Origin: Bacteroidota bacterium
GTDB taxonomy: Bacteria; Bacteroidota; Bacteroidia; Flavobacteriales; Flavobacteriaceae
Direction of reading: 5' to 3'
Length of the DNA stretch: 64,000 nucleotides
NCBI GenBank assembly: GCA_024279425.1
Contig: JAJRRO010000059.1
Location: 62,001 to 126,000, forward strand
In this document: positions 1 through 8,256 of the stretch, in pieces
Layout: each line of letters starts with the position of its first letter
How positions within the stretch are numbered: the stretch's first letter is position 1
Program-made: the position numbers and the translations under genes
The notes under the pieces: model-generated
Databases searched by the model: none
The model's input: the letters and a program-made list of their open reading frames with translations, nothing else
Told to the model about the DNA's origin: nothing

Positions 1-2
1 TA

Positions 3-215
3 CGCCCACAAGTGGTTGCTCCTGTTATGGGAGACTTCAGCGCGACCTATACGAAAACTGCCCATGACTATGGATCTAAAGTCATTGTCGATGAAGGAAA
101 AGGTGATGAAAGAGAGTGGGAATGGATATTGAGCCTAGGTACGGACGGTATTCAAACCGACCATCCTGAAAAGCTGATCAACTTTTTGAAAGCAACAGAT
201 GGAGTGGAGGAGTAA
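3..215 (+). CDS. Glycerophosphodiester phosphodiesterase, C-terminal end (partial)
   Basis: This is the last ~70 codons of a gene that begins before the window; the frame is open from base 3 with no convincing internal start. The ending motif GTDGIQTDHPEKLINFLK is the typical C-terminal strand and helix of GDPD-type TIM-barrel enzymes, which hydrolyse glycerophosphodiesters to glycerol-3-phosphate and an alcohol. The catalytic His/Glu residues lie in the missing part, so the family call rests on this tail only. It is followed by the convergent transhydrogenase operon after about 70 bases. Confidence 0.7.
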   Translation, partial: RPQVVAPVMGDFSATYTKTAHDYGSKVIVDEGKGDEREWEWILSLGTDGIQTDHPEKLINFLKATDGVEE

Positions 216-286
216 TTCAAGAAGATGAAGGAACTCAAAAGGTTCAATCTATGCCACATGGCACATCTTAACTTTCCAAATTCTAA

Positions 287-1666
287 CTACATATTCTTTA
301 ATTCTGCCACCAAGTCCGTCAATGCTGCCTTGGCATCCCCAAAAAGCATAGACGTTTTGGAGTTGTAAAACAATTCATTTTCGATACCGGCATAACCTGC
401 ACTCATTCCTCTTTTGTTTACGATGATATGTTTTGCTTTTTCAACATCCAAAATGGGCATACCATAAATGGGACTTGCGGGATCGTTATGTGCAGCGGGG
501 TTTACAACATCATTGGCCCCTACCACTAAAACAACATCTGCATTGTTGAACTGGGGATTGATATCATCCATTTCAACCAACATATTATACTCCACATTAG
601 ACTCGGCCAACAATACGTTCATATGTCCTGGCATGCGACCTGCGACGGGGTGGATAGCATATTTGACGTTTACCCCTTTTTTAGACAACAATTCTTCCAG
701 CTCATGAATTACATGTTGTGCTTGCGCAACCGCCAAACCATATCCTGGAACGATAATAACGTTGGTTGCATAATTCATCATAACCGCTGCATCGCTAGGA
801 TTGGTACTTTTAATGGACCCTAAAGCCTTGTTCTCACCAGTAACGGTATTGTCTCCTCCAAAAGCCCCAAATATTACAGATCCCAAAGTCCTGTTCATGG
901 CCTTACACATGGCCACAGTGAGTATAATACCAGCTGAACCTACAAGAATACCACCTACGAGCATCACCATATTGCTATATAGGATTCCAGTAATGGCAGC
1001 AGCAATACCCGTCAAAGAGTTCAGCAAAGAAATAACAACAGGCATATCTGCTCCCCCAATGGGCAGGACAAATAGAATTCCATAGATTAATCCTGCGGCT
1101 AAAAGCCCATATATGGCAATTTGACTACCTACCCCAGTGGCAATCATAAAAATGGCAAAAGCTATAATTCCTATAAAGAATATATTGTTGACGGCATTGT
1201 ATTGCGGAATCTTTACCACACTTTTTAAGGAACCATTCAATTTCCCCCAAGCGATCAAACTCCCTGAAAAGGTGATGGCCCCGATGATAATTCCCGAGAC
1301 AATAGTAATGACCTGCATTGAATCGTCAACATTCTTACTAAATTCGACCAACCCGATCAAGGCAGCACTTGCCCCGCCAAAACCATTGAACAAGGAAACC
1401 AATTCGGGCATTTTGGTCATTTCAATCTTGATGGCTATCAACCAACCCATAATAGAACCCATAAGGATAGCCAACCCAATGAGTATATAAATCACTGGTG
1501 ATATACTCAGGTCATGGATAAAAATAGTCCCTACAATGGCCAACCCCATTCCCGCTGCCGCTATTAAATTTCCATTTTTAGCGGTTTCAGGATGGCCTAA
1601 TTTTTTTAGGCCAACAATAAAGGTTATGGTTGCAATTAGATATATAATATTCAAGACTATGCCCAT
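287..1666 (-). CDS. pntB: NAD(P) transhydrogenase subunit beta (PntB)
   Basis: This is the membrane and NADP(H)-binding subunit of the proton-translocating transhydrogenase, which moves hydride from NADH to NADP+ using the proton gradient. The first ~270 residues form about eight or nine hydrophobic helices. The last ~180 residues are the soluble domain III, with the nucleotide-binding signature VPGYGLAVAQAQH and the later stretch VVGANDVVNPAAHNDP. At 459 residues it is the normal bacterial length. Its start overlaps the stop of the preceding small subunit gene by one base (TAATG), so the two are translationally coupled. It is the last gene of a three-gene minus-strand operon. Confidence 0.96.
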   Translation of the reverse strand: MGIVLNIIYLIATITFIVGLKKLGHPETAKNGNLIAAAGMGLAIVGTIFIHDLSISPVIYILIGLAILMGSIMGWLIAIKIEMTKMPELVSLFNGFGGASAALIGLVEFSKNVDDSMQVITIVSGIIIGAITFSGSLIAWGKLNGSLKSVVKIPQYNAVNNIFFIGIIAFAIFMIATGVGSQIAIYGLLAAGLIYGILFVLPIGGADMPVVISLLNSLTGIAAAITGILYSNMVMLVGGILVGSAGIILTVAMCKAMNRTLGSVIFGAFGGDNTVTGENKALGSIKSTNPSDAAVMMNYATNVIIVPGYGLAVAQAQHVIHELEELLSKKGVNVKYAIHPVAGRMPGHMNVLLAESNVEYNMLVEMDDINPQFNNADVVLVVGANDVVNPAAHNDPASPIYGMPILDVEKAKHIIVNKRGMSAGYAGIENELFYNSKTSMLFGDAKAALTDLVAELKNM

Positions 1667-1974
1667 TATTTTTTCTTTTTAAACATTTGTAACATTCTGT
1701 TGGTAACCGCAAAACCGCCTACTACATTTAAAATACCCAACACAACGGCAATAAACCCTAGCGACAGCGCCAAATAATCTTCAGGCGCCGAATGCAGCAT
1801 CACCAAAATGGCCCCTACAATAACAACGCCACTTAAAGCATTTGCACCTGACATTAGTGGGGTATGCAAAACAGCCGGAATGCTTTTGATGACCTCAATA
1901 CCCACGAATATTGAAAGAATAAGGATGTAGGTAATCTGGAGGTTGTTATTTACAAATTCCAAAAATTCATTCAT
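1666..1974 (-). CDS. pntAB: NAD(P) transhydrogenase subunit alpha, membrane part (PntAB)
   Basis: This 102-residue protein with three predicted membrane helices corresponds to the C-terminal membrane domain of one-piece PntA. The segment PLMSGANALSGVVIVGA is the conserved family motif. In this organism alpha is split into a soluble NAD-binding protein and this membrane piece, as in several other bacteria. It lies 11 bases downstream of pntAA and overlaps pntB. The Lys-rich C-terminus (KKKK) probably faces the cytoplasm. Confidence 0.94.
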   Translation of the reverse strand: MNEFLEFVNNNLQITYILILSIFVGIEVIKSIPAVLHTPLMSGANALSGVVIVGAILVMLHSAPEDYLALSLGFIAVVLGILNVVGGFAVTNRMLQMFKKKK

Positions 1975-1985
1975 GATTTTCTTAT

Positions 1986-3086
1986 TTAGTTTTTTCTAAT
2001 GGTTCCGTCTTGTACAATCAAGGTTTCATCAGTGATTTCATCTTCCAAATCCCATTTAAAATTAATGTTCTCGGTAAGGTGCATAATAAAGTTGTAGACA
2101 TTTTTCGCATATAAATCGCTTGCATTTGTGGAAACACTTCTTGGAGCACTGCTTTTTCCGATAACTTTTACACCGTTTTGGAAAACAATTTTATTGAGAA
2201 TGCTTACTTCACAATTTCCTCCCTGAGAGGCGGCCAAATCAATAATTACAGCACCATTCTTCATTTGCATTACTTGTTTCTCTGTAATTAAAATCGGGGC
2301 CTTTCTACCAGGAATACTTGCTGTCGTAATGACCAAATCCGCTTGAAACAATGATTTGTCAACCGCCTCTTTTTGTCGTTGGGTATACGCTGCGGAAGCT
2401 TCCTTGGCATAACCTCCTTCAGATTCTTCTCCCTCATTATCTACCGATATAAATTTTGCTCCCAGGGATTCGGCTTGTTCTTTAGTTTCTGATCGTATGT
2501 CGGTTGCTTCAACAACAGCTCCTAAACGTTTTGCTGTAGCTATGGCCTGTAATCCCGCAACACCAACTCCATAAATCAAAACCTTGGCAGGCGCAATGGT
2601 CCCTGCAGAGGTCATCATTAAAGGAAATATTTTGGTCATTTCATAGGCTCCCAAAATAACGGCTTTATAACCTGCCAAATTATTTTGAGAACTTAGTACA
2701 TCCATATCTTGAGCTCTTGAAATTCTAGGCATTGCATCCATGGAAAAAGCCGTTGCCCCTTTATCCGCTATGGCTTTAATCAACTCTGGGTTTGATTTAT
2801 GATACAATTGACTAATTAGAATCTGACCTTTGTCCACCAATTTTAAATCCTCTTCATCAAAGGGATTTATTTTTATGAGTACTTGGGCATCTTTAAAAAC
2901 GACCCCTCTTTTTTCTATGGCTACTTGTACTTCCCTATACTCCGAATTCTTGAAAGAAGAGTTCTTGCCAGCCCCTTCCTCAGCAAGGACCTCAAAGCCT
3001 GCGGCAATCAATTGTTTAGCAATGTTCGGTGTAATTGCAACACGTTTTTCCCGCTCTCGTGTTTCCCTTAATATGCCTATTTTCAT
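1986..3086 (-). CDS. pntAA: NAD(P) transhydrogenase subunit alpha, NAD-binding part (PntAA)
   Basis: This is the soluble domain I of the transhydrogenase, which binds NAD(H). The N-terminus MKIGILRETREREKRVA is that of the alanine dehydrogenase/PntA family, and the Rossmann motif is YGVGVAGLQAIATAKRLGA around residues 170-190. The 366-residue length fits the separate AA subunit of split systems. It is the first gene of the pntAA-pntAB-pntB operon. The 305-base gap upstream separates it from a divergent transporter gene and should hold both promoters. Confidence 0.95.
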   Translation of the reverse strand: MKIGILRETREREKRVAITPNIAKQLIAAGFEVLAEEGAGKNSSFKNSEYREVQVAIEKRGVVFKDAQVLIKINPFDEEDLKLVDKGQILISQLYHKSNPELIKAIADKGATAFSMDAMPRISRAQDMDVLSSQNNLAGYKAVILGAYEMTKIFPLMMTSAGTIAPAKVLIYGVGVAGLQAIATAKRLGAVVEATDIRSETKEQAESLGAKFISVDNEGEESEGGYAKEASAAYTQRQKEAVDKSLFQADLVITTASIPGRKAPILITEKQVMQMKNGAVIIDLAASQGGNCEVSILNKIVFQNGVKVIGKSSAPRSVSTNASDLYAKNVYNFIMHLTENINFKWDLEDEITDETLIVQDGTIRKN

Positions 3087-3273
3087 ATTGGTCGGTGGTT
3101 TATATAAATATTTTTTTTTAGCAAAGAAAATGTAATTTCCTTATATGGCGTAAAACTAATGTATCATTGATTTATACACGGTATTTCACAGGAAAGATTA
3201 CATTTTTTTTATCAATTGTTGAATAATTAGAAATGACCTTGTCCCTAAAAATGTGTTTCGTTTTACGTTCCAA

Positions 3274-3345
3274 ATGAACAAACTCAAGATCATAGCTCCA
3301 ATAGTAATATTATTATTTGTATTTGGCAAAATATTCATAAATTAA
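3274..3345 (+). CDS. Possible 23-residue single-helix membrane peptide
   Basis: An ATG at 3274 opens a 23-codon frame (MNKLKIIAPIVILLF and a short hydrophobic tail ending IFIN). It has a basic N-terminus followed by one hydrophobic helix, the usual form of a small membrane protein. It lies 46 bases before the Nramp-like gene on the same strand, in an otherwise empty 305-base divergent intergenic region. Nothing but composition and position supports it, and no family is recognised. It could be chance in AT-rich DNA. Confidence 0.3.
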   Translation: MNKLKIIAPIVILLFVFGKIFIN

Positions 3346-3391
3346 AGAACTGAAAAATCATGCCTCAATTGATACCATTAACACTCCAATT

Positions 3392-4702
3392 ATGCGTGTT
3401 AATGACCAAAGAAAAAAATTGTTTGCATTTAAATACGAATACAAACCTACCAACTGGATGACAAAAAAACCATGGGGTAATAGAGTTCTAATTGCTTTGA
3501 GTGCCGTAGGTCCGGGGTTGTTCCTCATCGGGTACAATATTGGTACAGGAAGCGTAACGACTATGGCCAAAACTGGGGCGGAATACGGCATGAGCTTGTT
3601 TTGGGCCCTTGTACTTTCCTGTATTTTTACTTATATATTAATGATTGCCTATGGCAAAGTGACCTTGGTCTCTGGCAAAACGGCATTGTTTAATTTCAAA
3701 ACGGAGTTCAAATGGGGTTGGATACTTTCACTCTATATCATTGTAGCCCTTATCATTGGTGAATTATTGGCCTTAATTGGTGTAATGGGGATAGTGGCAG
3801 ATTTAGTTCAAGAAGGAATACGGCTTGCGTTTAATGGACAGCAACTTGGAAAGTTTTGGGTAATCTTATTTTTCGTGATTGTTTTGTCCTTTTTCCTGTG
3901 GTTTGGAAGATATAAGATCTTTGAAAAGTTGTTGACCGTTTTGGTGTTTCTAATGGGATTATCATTTATAATGGTTCTTTTTATGGTTAAACCAAGTATG
4001 TCCGCCCTTATGGAAGGTCTGATCCCCTCCATTCCTGACACACCGGGTGCTCTTGGACTTATAGCTGCCATTGCTGGAACAACTTGTTCTGCTGCTGTTT
4101 TTATAATGAGAAGTACTGTTGTCGCTGAAAAAGGATGGACGATTAGGGATTTGAAAAAAGAAAAAACAGATGCCTTCGTATCCGCTGGCACAATGTTGTT
4201 ATTAAGTGGGGTAATAATGGCCGTCGCGGCAGGAACGTTGCATATAGCCGGTTTAAAGTTGGACAATACGATTGAAATGATCGATTTATTCAGACCTTTT
4301 GGAGGGGAAACCGCTGCTTTTATTCTGATTATTGGAATTACAGGAGCTGGGCTTTCTACAATATTTCCTATTGTTTTAATAGCCCCTTGGCTGCTTTCAG
4401 ATTACAGCGGTACACCAAGGAACATTCATTCAACCACCTCAAGGTGGCTCATATTCGGAGGCTTATTGTTTGCATTTGGAACTGTTTTTTTAGAGGAAAG
4501 ACCACCTGCTCTAATGGTATTCTCGCAAGCTTTTCAAGCATGTATCCTTCCAGCTGTAGCCATTCCCATATTCATTTTGATCAATAAAAGTCAATTAATG
4601 AACCAGCATAAAGCCAGTACCATGCTGAATGTAAGCATAGTGGCGGTTATTGTATTTTCATTGATTACCTCTTGGTTCGCTTTAACCGATTTTTTCGGGT
4701 AG
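3392..4702 (+). CDS. Nramp-fold transporter lacking the canonical metal motifs
   Basis: This 436-residue multi-pass membrane protein has about eleven hydrophobic segments and the Nramp (SLC11) layout: GPG in the first helix and a long conserved sixth helix. Classical Nramp proteins carry DPGN in helix 1 and a Met-Pro-His motif in helix 6 that coordinate Mn2+ or Fe2+. Here those places read IGYNIGTGSV and FIMRSTVVAEKGW, so neither is present. The substrate therefore cannot be assumed to be a divalent transition metal. A paralogue with the same G-x-G-S and EKGW signatures lies at 50772-51992. The gene stands alone, divergent from the transhydrogenase operon. Confidence 0.8.
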   Translation: MRVNDQRKKLFAFKYEYKPTNWMTKKPWGNRVLIALSAVGPGLFLIGYNIGTGSVTTMAKTGAEYGMSLFWALVLSCIFTYILMIAYGKVTLVSGKTALFNFKTEFKWGWILSLYIIVALIIGELLALIGVMGIVADLVQEGIRLAFNGQQLGKFWVILFFVIVLSFFLWFGRYKIFEKLLTVLVFLMGLSFIMVLFMVKPSMSALMEGLIPSIPDTPGALGLIAAIAGTTCSAAVFIMRSTVVAEKGWTIRDLKKEKTDAFVSAGTMLLLSGVIMAVAAGTLHIAGLKLDNTIEMIDLFRPFGGETAAFILIIGITGAGLSTIFPIVLIAPWLLSDYSGTPRNIHSTTSRWLIFGGLLFAFGTVFLEERPPALMVFSQAFQACILPAVAIPIFILINKSQLMNQHKASTMLNVSIVAVIVFSLITSWFALTDFFG

Positions 4703-4729
4703 GAATTTTGTGGAGGGCAAACTCAAAAA

Positions 4730-5617
4730 CTAACCTAATTTTTCATGGAAAAAATCTATGGTACGTTGCCAGGCCAAATGGGCCGCTTCCCTGTCATACC
4801 TCGGCGTTGTGTCGTTATGGAAGCCGTGATTGGCCTTTGGGTATACAAACGCCTTGTATTCCTTTCCCTGTTTCTTTAATTCCTTTTCATACGCTGGCCA
4901 GCCTTCATTGACACGTTTGTCCAATTCCCCAAAATGAAGCAAAAGGGGTGCCTTTATTTTATCGATATCGGCTTTGGGTTGCCCACCATAAAAAGGAACG
5001 GATGCCCCTAAATCAGGAACTTTAACCGCCATCATATTTGATATCCAACCTCCAAAACAAAAACCGACCACGCCGACCTTACCTGTACATTCGGGATGGG
5101 TTTTCAAATATTCAAAGGCTGCGACAAAATCTTCCAACATCTTATTGCGATCCCGTTGACGTTGAAGCGTTCGGCCATCATCATCATTGCCGGGATAACC
5201 ACCCAATGGGGTCAGCGCATCTGGCGCCAACGAGATAAATCCCGCAAACCCTGCTCTTCTTCCCACATCTTCGATATGCGGGTTCAATCCGCGGTTCTCA
5301 TGCACCACGACAATCCCAGGCAACTTGCCTTTTGTATCAGCAGGCCTTGAAAGCAACCCTTTTATCGAACCTCCTCCTTTGGGTGAATCATAATTGATGA
5401 ATTCTGATTTCAATCTCGGATCATCCTGCCGTATTTGAATTTTTTTCTCATAATCAGGTGAGATAAAGCTTAACAAGGAAGCTACTGTAAGTCCACCAAC
5501 GGCATATGTAGATAATTTATCCAAAAACAGCCTTCTACTAAGTCTATTGTGTGCGTAGTCGTCGTAAAGGTCAAACACTTCCTGTTTTACGTCTTCTTTC
5601 TTTAGTTTTTTGTCCAT
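4730..5617 (-). CDS. Exported dienelactone hydrolase family protein
   Basis: This is an alpha/beta hydrolase of 295 residues. The N-terminal part holds a twin-arginine-like signal, SRRLFLDKLSTYAVGG, preceded by about 30 residues. The catalytic triad is visible: the Cys nucleophile in GFCFGGW, the Asp in GELDKRV and the His in ANHGFHND near the C-terminus. In this family a Cys nucleophile acts on dienelactones or other activated esters. The arrangement suggests export folded through Tat. It is convergent with the Nramp-like gene and not part of an operon; the natural substrate is unknown. Confidence 0.85.
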   Translation of the reverse strand: MDKKLKKEDVKQEVFDLYDDYAHNRLSRRLFLDKLSTYAVGGLTVASLLSFISPDYEKKIQIRQDDPRLKSEFINYDSPKGGGSIKGLLSRPADTKGKLPGIVVVHENRGLNPHIEDVGRRAGFAGFISLAPDALTPLGGYPGNDDDGRTLQRQRDRNKMLEDFVAAFEYLKTHPECTGKVGVVGFCFGGWISNMMAVKVPDLGASVPFYGGQPKADIDKIKAPLLLHFGELDKRVNEGWPAYEKELKKQGKEYKAFVYPKANHGFHNDTTPRYDREAAHLAWQRTIDFFHEKLG

Positions 5618-5812
5618 AACTGTATATTTTCAAATGGTTTTGCTTTTTGTTTCTGTAGTGCTGGCTGGCCATCAGTTTTCTTTTTTCAAAGACTTAAGAT
5701 ACAACTGTTTACCGTAACTCCCACCCAAACAAATAGTTATAGCTTTCCCTGTATTCCTTAAACGGGTTCGACGGCCACTTTATGAGACTATCATTTTAAT
5801 AATATCTTAGCA

Positions 5813-5842
5813 TTTGCTTAAATAATAAAATCCTTATCTTTA
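5813..5842 (+). promoter_or_regulatory. Bacteroidetes-type promoter of the arsR/mer operon
   Basis: TTTG at 5813-5816 and TATCTTTA at 5835-5842 are separated by 18 bases. This is close to the Bacteroidetes sigma-A consensus TTTG-N19-TAnnTTTG. The -7 box ends only four bases before the ATG of the ArsR gene at 5847, so the transcript would have almost no leader. The imperfect dyad TTAGC-attt-GCTTAA overlapping the -33 box could be the ArsR operator, but that part is weak. Confidence 0.5.
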
Positions 5843-5846
5843 TCTC

Positions 5847-6233
5847 ATGAATGAAAATATATGTATACGACTACAGGCTGATGCCAAGCAAATAATGGAT
5901 TGCAGAGCATCTATTGAAGAAATAGACCCCTCCTTTAATTCTCTTTCTGAGGTATTAAGTTTAGCCGGGAATATGGTCCGACTTAAAATTATTTATTTAC
6001 TCAATAAGGAAGGAAGGCTTTGCGTCTGTGATCTTAGTGACATTTTGCAAATGAACGTATCTGCAATATCACAGCATTTAAGAAAATTAAAAGATAGAAA
6101 TCTGATTTTTTCAACAAAAGAGGGTCAGATCATATTTTATTCAATCCGGGAGGAGAGGGATTTACTATTAAGCTCTCTTTTAAAAATGTTGGGTAACAAA
6201 AAAATTCTAGTTGAAGATTATGAAGAACAATAA
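5847..6233 (+). CDS. ArsR/SmtB family metal-responsive repressor
   Basis: This 128-residue winged helix-turn-helix protein has the ArsR core: LAGNMVRLKIIYLL, then the recognition region MNVSAISQHLRKLKDRNLI and the wing GQIIFYSI. The segment LCVCDLSDIL carries the two vicinal Cys found in thiol-coordinating ArsR sensors, and a further Cys lies near residue 19 (MDCRAS). It is the first gene of the mer-like operon and its stop codon overlaps the start of merTP, so it most likely represses the operon and releases it on binding Hg(II) or a similar thiophilic metal. Confidence 0.88.
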   Translation: MNENICIRLQADAKQIMDCRASIEEIDPSFNSLSEVLSLAGNMVRLKIIYLLNKEGRLCVCDLSDILQMNVSAISQHLRKLKDRNLIFSTKEGQIIFYSIREERDLLLSSLLKMLGNKKILVEDYEEQ

Positions 6234-7071
6234 AAGATTAATCGGAACTTCGGTATTGGCCGCAATTACGGCCTCGTTATGCTGTATTACACCTATACTG
6301 GCGGTACTGGCAGGAACCAGCGGAGTGGCATCCACGTTTTCGTGGATCGAACCTTTCAGACCTTATTTGATCGGCTTTACTATATTGGTTTTGGCATTTG
6401 CCTGGTATCAACAATTACGGCCAAAAACGCTGGAAGAGTTGGAATGTGCCTGTGAGGGTAATGAAAAAACCTCGTTCAGACAGTCCAAGAAATTTCTAGG
6501 TATAGTCACAGTATTCGCAGTGGTCATGCTTGCGTTTCCTTACTATTCCTCAATATTTTATCCAGAGAGTACATCAAACCCGACTTTCGCCATGTCGGAT
6601 AATCTAGAAGAAATAACCGTTGACATAAAAGGAATGACCTGTGCTGGCTGTGAACTACATATTGAGCATGCGGTTGGGCAGTTGGAAGGGGTGAATTTGG
6701 TCGAAGCTTCCTATGATTCAGGCACGGCAACAATACATTTTTTACCCTCCTTGATCAATGATAAAAGTATAGTAGCGGCCATAAATGGAACGGGGTATCA
6801 AGTATTTAAGAAAAAAGCAGGCAACAATGAGGTAGTCATGAAAGATCAAAACATCAATTTTTATAAAGTGCCCTTGGTCTGTAATGCGGCACCAACCATC
6901 GGATGCGGGAGCAGGGCCAAACCGGTCCTCAAAGATTTTGAGGAATCTAAAGAGGTTTCAGAGGCTTGGTTGAACAGGGCTGGAACAGTTATTGCCGTAG
7001 TTTGGAAGGAAGAATCAGAAAATGGTGGAAAGGAAAGTATCAGCAAAAAAAAAATTCCAAGCATCAAATAA
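6220..7071 (+). CDS. merTP: Mercuric transport protein MerTP, with unusual C-terminal extension
   Basis: The first ~205 residues are a MerT-MerP fusion. The membrane part has the MerT Cys pair in ASLCCITPILA and three helices. The MerP-like HMA domain has the metal site GMTCAGC around residues 140-150. Together they take Hg(II) into the cytoplasm. The ATG at 6220 is preferred over the upstream TTG and overlaps arsR. Usual flavobacterial MerTP proteins end after the HMA domain; here the frame continues into a second domain starting at the in-frame Met at 6838. One extra A in the A6 run at 6811-6816 would instead end MerTP at the TGA at 6828-6830, so the fusion may be an artefact or a recent mutation. 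Confidence 0.8.
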   Translation: MKNNKRLIGTSVLAAITASLCCITPILAVLAGTSGVASTFSWIEPFRPYLIGFTILVLAFAWYQQLRPKTLEELECACEGNEKTSFRQSKKFLGIVTVFAVVMLAFPYYSSIFYPESTSNPTFAMSDNLEEITVDIKGMTCAGCELHIEHAVGQLEGVNLVEASYDSGTATIHFLPSLINDKSIVAAINGTGYQVFKKKAGNNEVVMKDQNINFYKVPLVCNAAPTIGCGSRAKPVLKDFEESKEVSEAWLNRAGTVIAVVWKEESENGGKESISKKKIPSIK

Positions 7072-7493
7072 ACGTTCAGGAACTTACTTCGGACGAGTAT
7101 GCAACTACCTATGAATCTTTTGCACAACAAGATAATTGGCTTAAAAGTTCTGAGGTCGACGAATTAAGTAAGGAAGAAGCTTCCATAATTGCAAATCAGA
7201 TTATCGGTGCCATTAAAGAAAAGACCAAGCTGTCCCCAGAAAATGAGAGAAAAATACATCAAAAGACCACGGATATCTTCTATGAGTTCTTTCTTAATTA
7301 TAAATCGCTTACCGAACTTGGAGATCCAGATGTTTATAAGGCGAAGTTGAAAGGTATTAAGGCTTATGGTGAAAAACTTTTAGGTAAAGGGAAAATGCCT
7401 TCACTGGCAGAATTATGGAGTTCATGTTCAAATGCGGCCAAAAGCTGTAATCATGATGGCTGTTCTTCTGCCTGTAATGCACCCCAAAGTTAA
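6838..7493 (+). pseudogene. Cys-containing mer-locus protein split by a frameshift at an A10 run
   Basis: Two frames join into one plausible protein of about 218 residues. From the Met at 6838 the first frame reads MKDQNINFYKVPLVC, then IGCGSRAKP and AWLNRAGTVIAVVWKE, and stops at 7071. The second frame is open from before the A10 run (7045-7054) and reads NVQELTSDEYATTYESFA, a helical middle part, and a Cys-rich tail CSNAAKSCNHDGCSSAC ending at 7493. A -1 slip, or an eleventh A, joins them. The second frame has no good start of its own. The Cys motifs suggest metal binding; the function is otherwise unknown. Confidence 0.6.
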
Positions 7494-7535
7494 ACGGCCA
7501 TACTTGCCTTAAATAAGATTATAAAAACAAAATTC

Positions 7536-7748
7536 ATGACTGGAGAAATCATCTTAAAATCTACTATAACCTGCCCCAATTGTGGGCATAAAAAAGAAGA
7601 AGAAATGCCCACCGGGGCCTGTCAGTTCTTTTATGAATGTGAGAATTGTAAAAAAATGATGAAGCCCAAACAAGGAGATTGCTGTGTATACTGTTCGTAT
7701 GGCACAATAAAGTGTCCACCAGTTCAAGATGGATCATGTAACTGTTAA
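7536..7748 (+). CDS. Small Cys-rich GDCCVYCSYG protein
   Basis: This 70-residue protein has ten Cys: a zinc-ribbon-like CPNCGHKKEE followed by CENCKK, then GDCCVYCSYGTIKCPP and a CNC tail. Small proteins with the GDCCVYCSYG motif are regularly found next to mer transport genes, where they presumably bind or pass on metal. I know no assigned biochemical role. It starts 42 bases after the preceding broken gene and is followed at once by a membrane protein gene, in the same operon. Confidence 0.8.
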   Translation: MTGEIILKSTITCPNCGHKKEEEMPTGACQFFYECENCKKMMKPKQGDCCVYCSYGTIKCPPVQDGSCNC

Positions 7749-7753
7749 ATGGT

Positions 7754-8203
7754 ATGAATTCGACAAACACTTTATCAAAAGCCCGTCCAATTGGTCGAAT
7801 ACTCCGATTTATTTTGGGTGTGTTTTTTGTGACCGAGGTCTGGCCGGTTTATGTGGCTGCAACTACTGAGGGTGCCATTATAAGATTAAATTGGGCATTG
7901 GGACTTTTGGCGTTCTACAATGTGTTACACCTTATTATTTTGAGGGTTACTCCCAAAATCAATGGACTAATGGGAGCTATTTTGGCCTTCGGACCTTTAT
8001 TGGCTGTTTTCTTTATTGGGTATGGTGGTCCTGCCGCTACAGGCACCTTGACCTATCTCACCCTTGCACTTCTTACCGCCGCAATCAGAGGGGATCGTGG
8101 ATGTGAAGTAATGTCGGTTCCAGCCGTTTTTACTGGAAAGTATACACATTTGGCTTGTCCTTTATTTTCTCCAATTGATTGGTGTGAGAGTCAGTTTAAA
8201 TAG
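7754..8203 (+). CDS. Four-helix membrane protein of the mer locus (unknown function)
   Basis: This 149-residue protein has four hydrophobic segments (about residues 14-32, 45-63, 72-90 and 95-110) and a hydrophilic tail GDRGCEVMSVPAVFTGKYTH followed by CPLFSPIDWCE. The hydrophobic part is like DUF2892-type inner-membrane proteins. The tail with its three Cys is distinctive and may bind metal. It begins 5 bases after the GDCCVYCSYG gene, so it belongs to the operon. No enzymatic motif is visible. Confidence 0.65.
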   Translation: MNSTNTLSKARPIGRILRFILGVFFVTEVWPVYVAATTEGAIIRLNWALGLLAFYNVLHLIILRVTPKINGLMGAILAFGPLLAVFFIGYGGPAATGTLTYLTLALLTAAIRGDRGCEVMSVPAVFTGKYTHLACPLFSPIDWCESQFK

Positions 8204-8256
8204 GCTATTTAGGATGGTAACAGCGAAAATATAAAAACATTTTTTGGAGAGACGAC

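Noticed and set aside
12-4266. Long open frames antisense to the pnt and Nramp-like genes (such as 468-707, 801-1085, 1137-1490, 3808-4266)
   Set aside because: They mirror well-conserved genes on the other strand and show no protein-like motifs of their own.
7045-7054. Programmed ribosomal frameshift at the A10 run
   Set aside because: No downstream pseudoknot or stem was seen, and the neighbouring frame breaks suggest mutation or sequence error instead.
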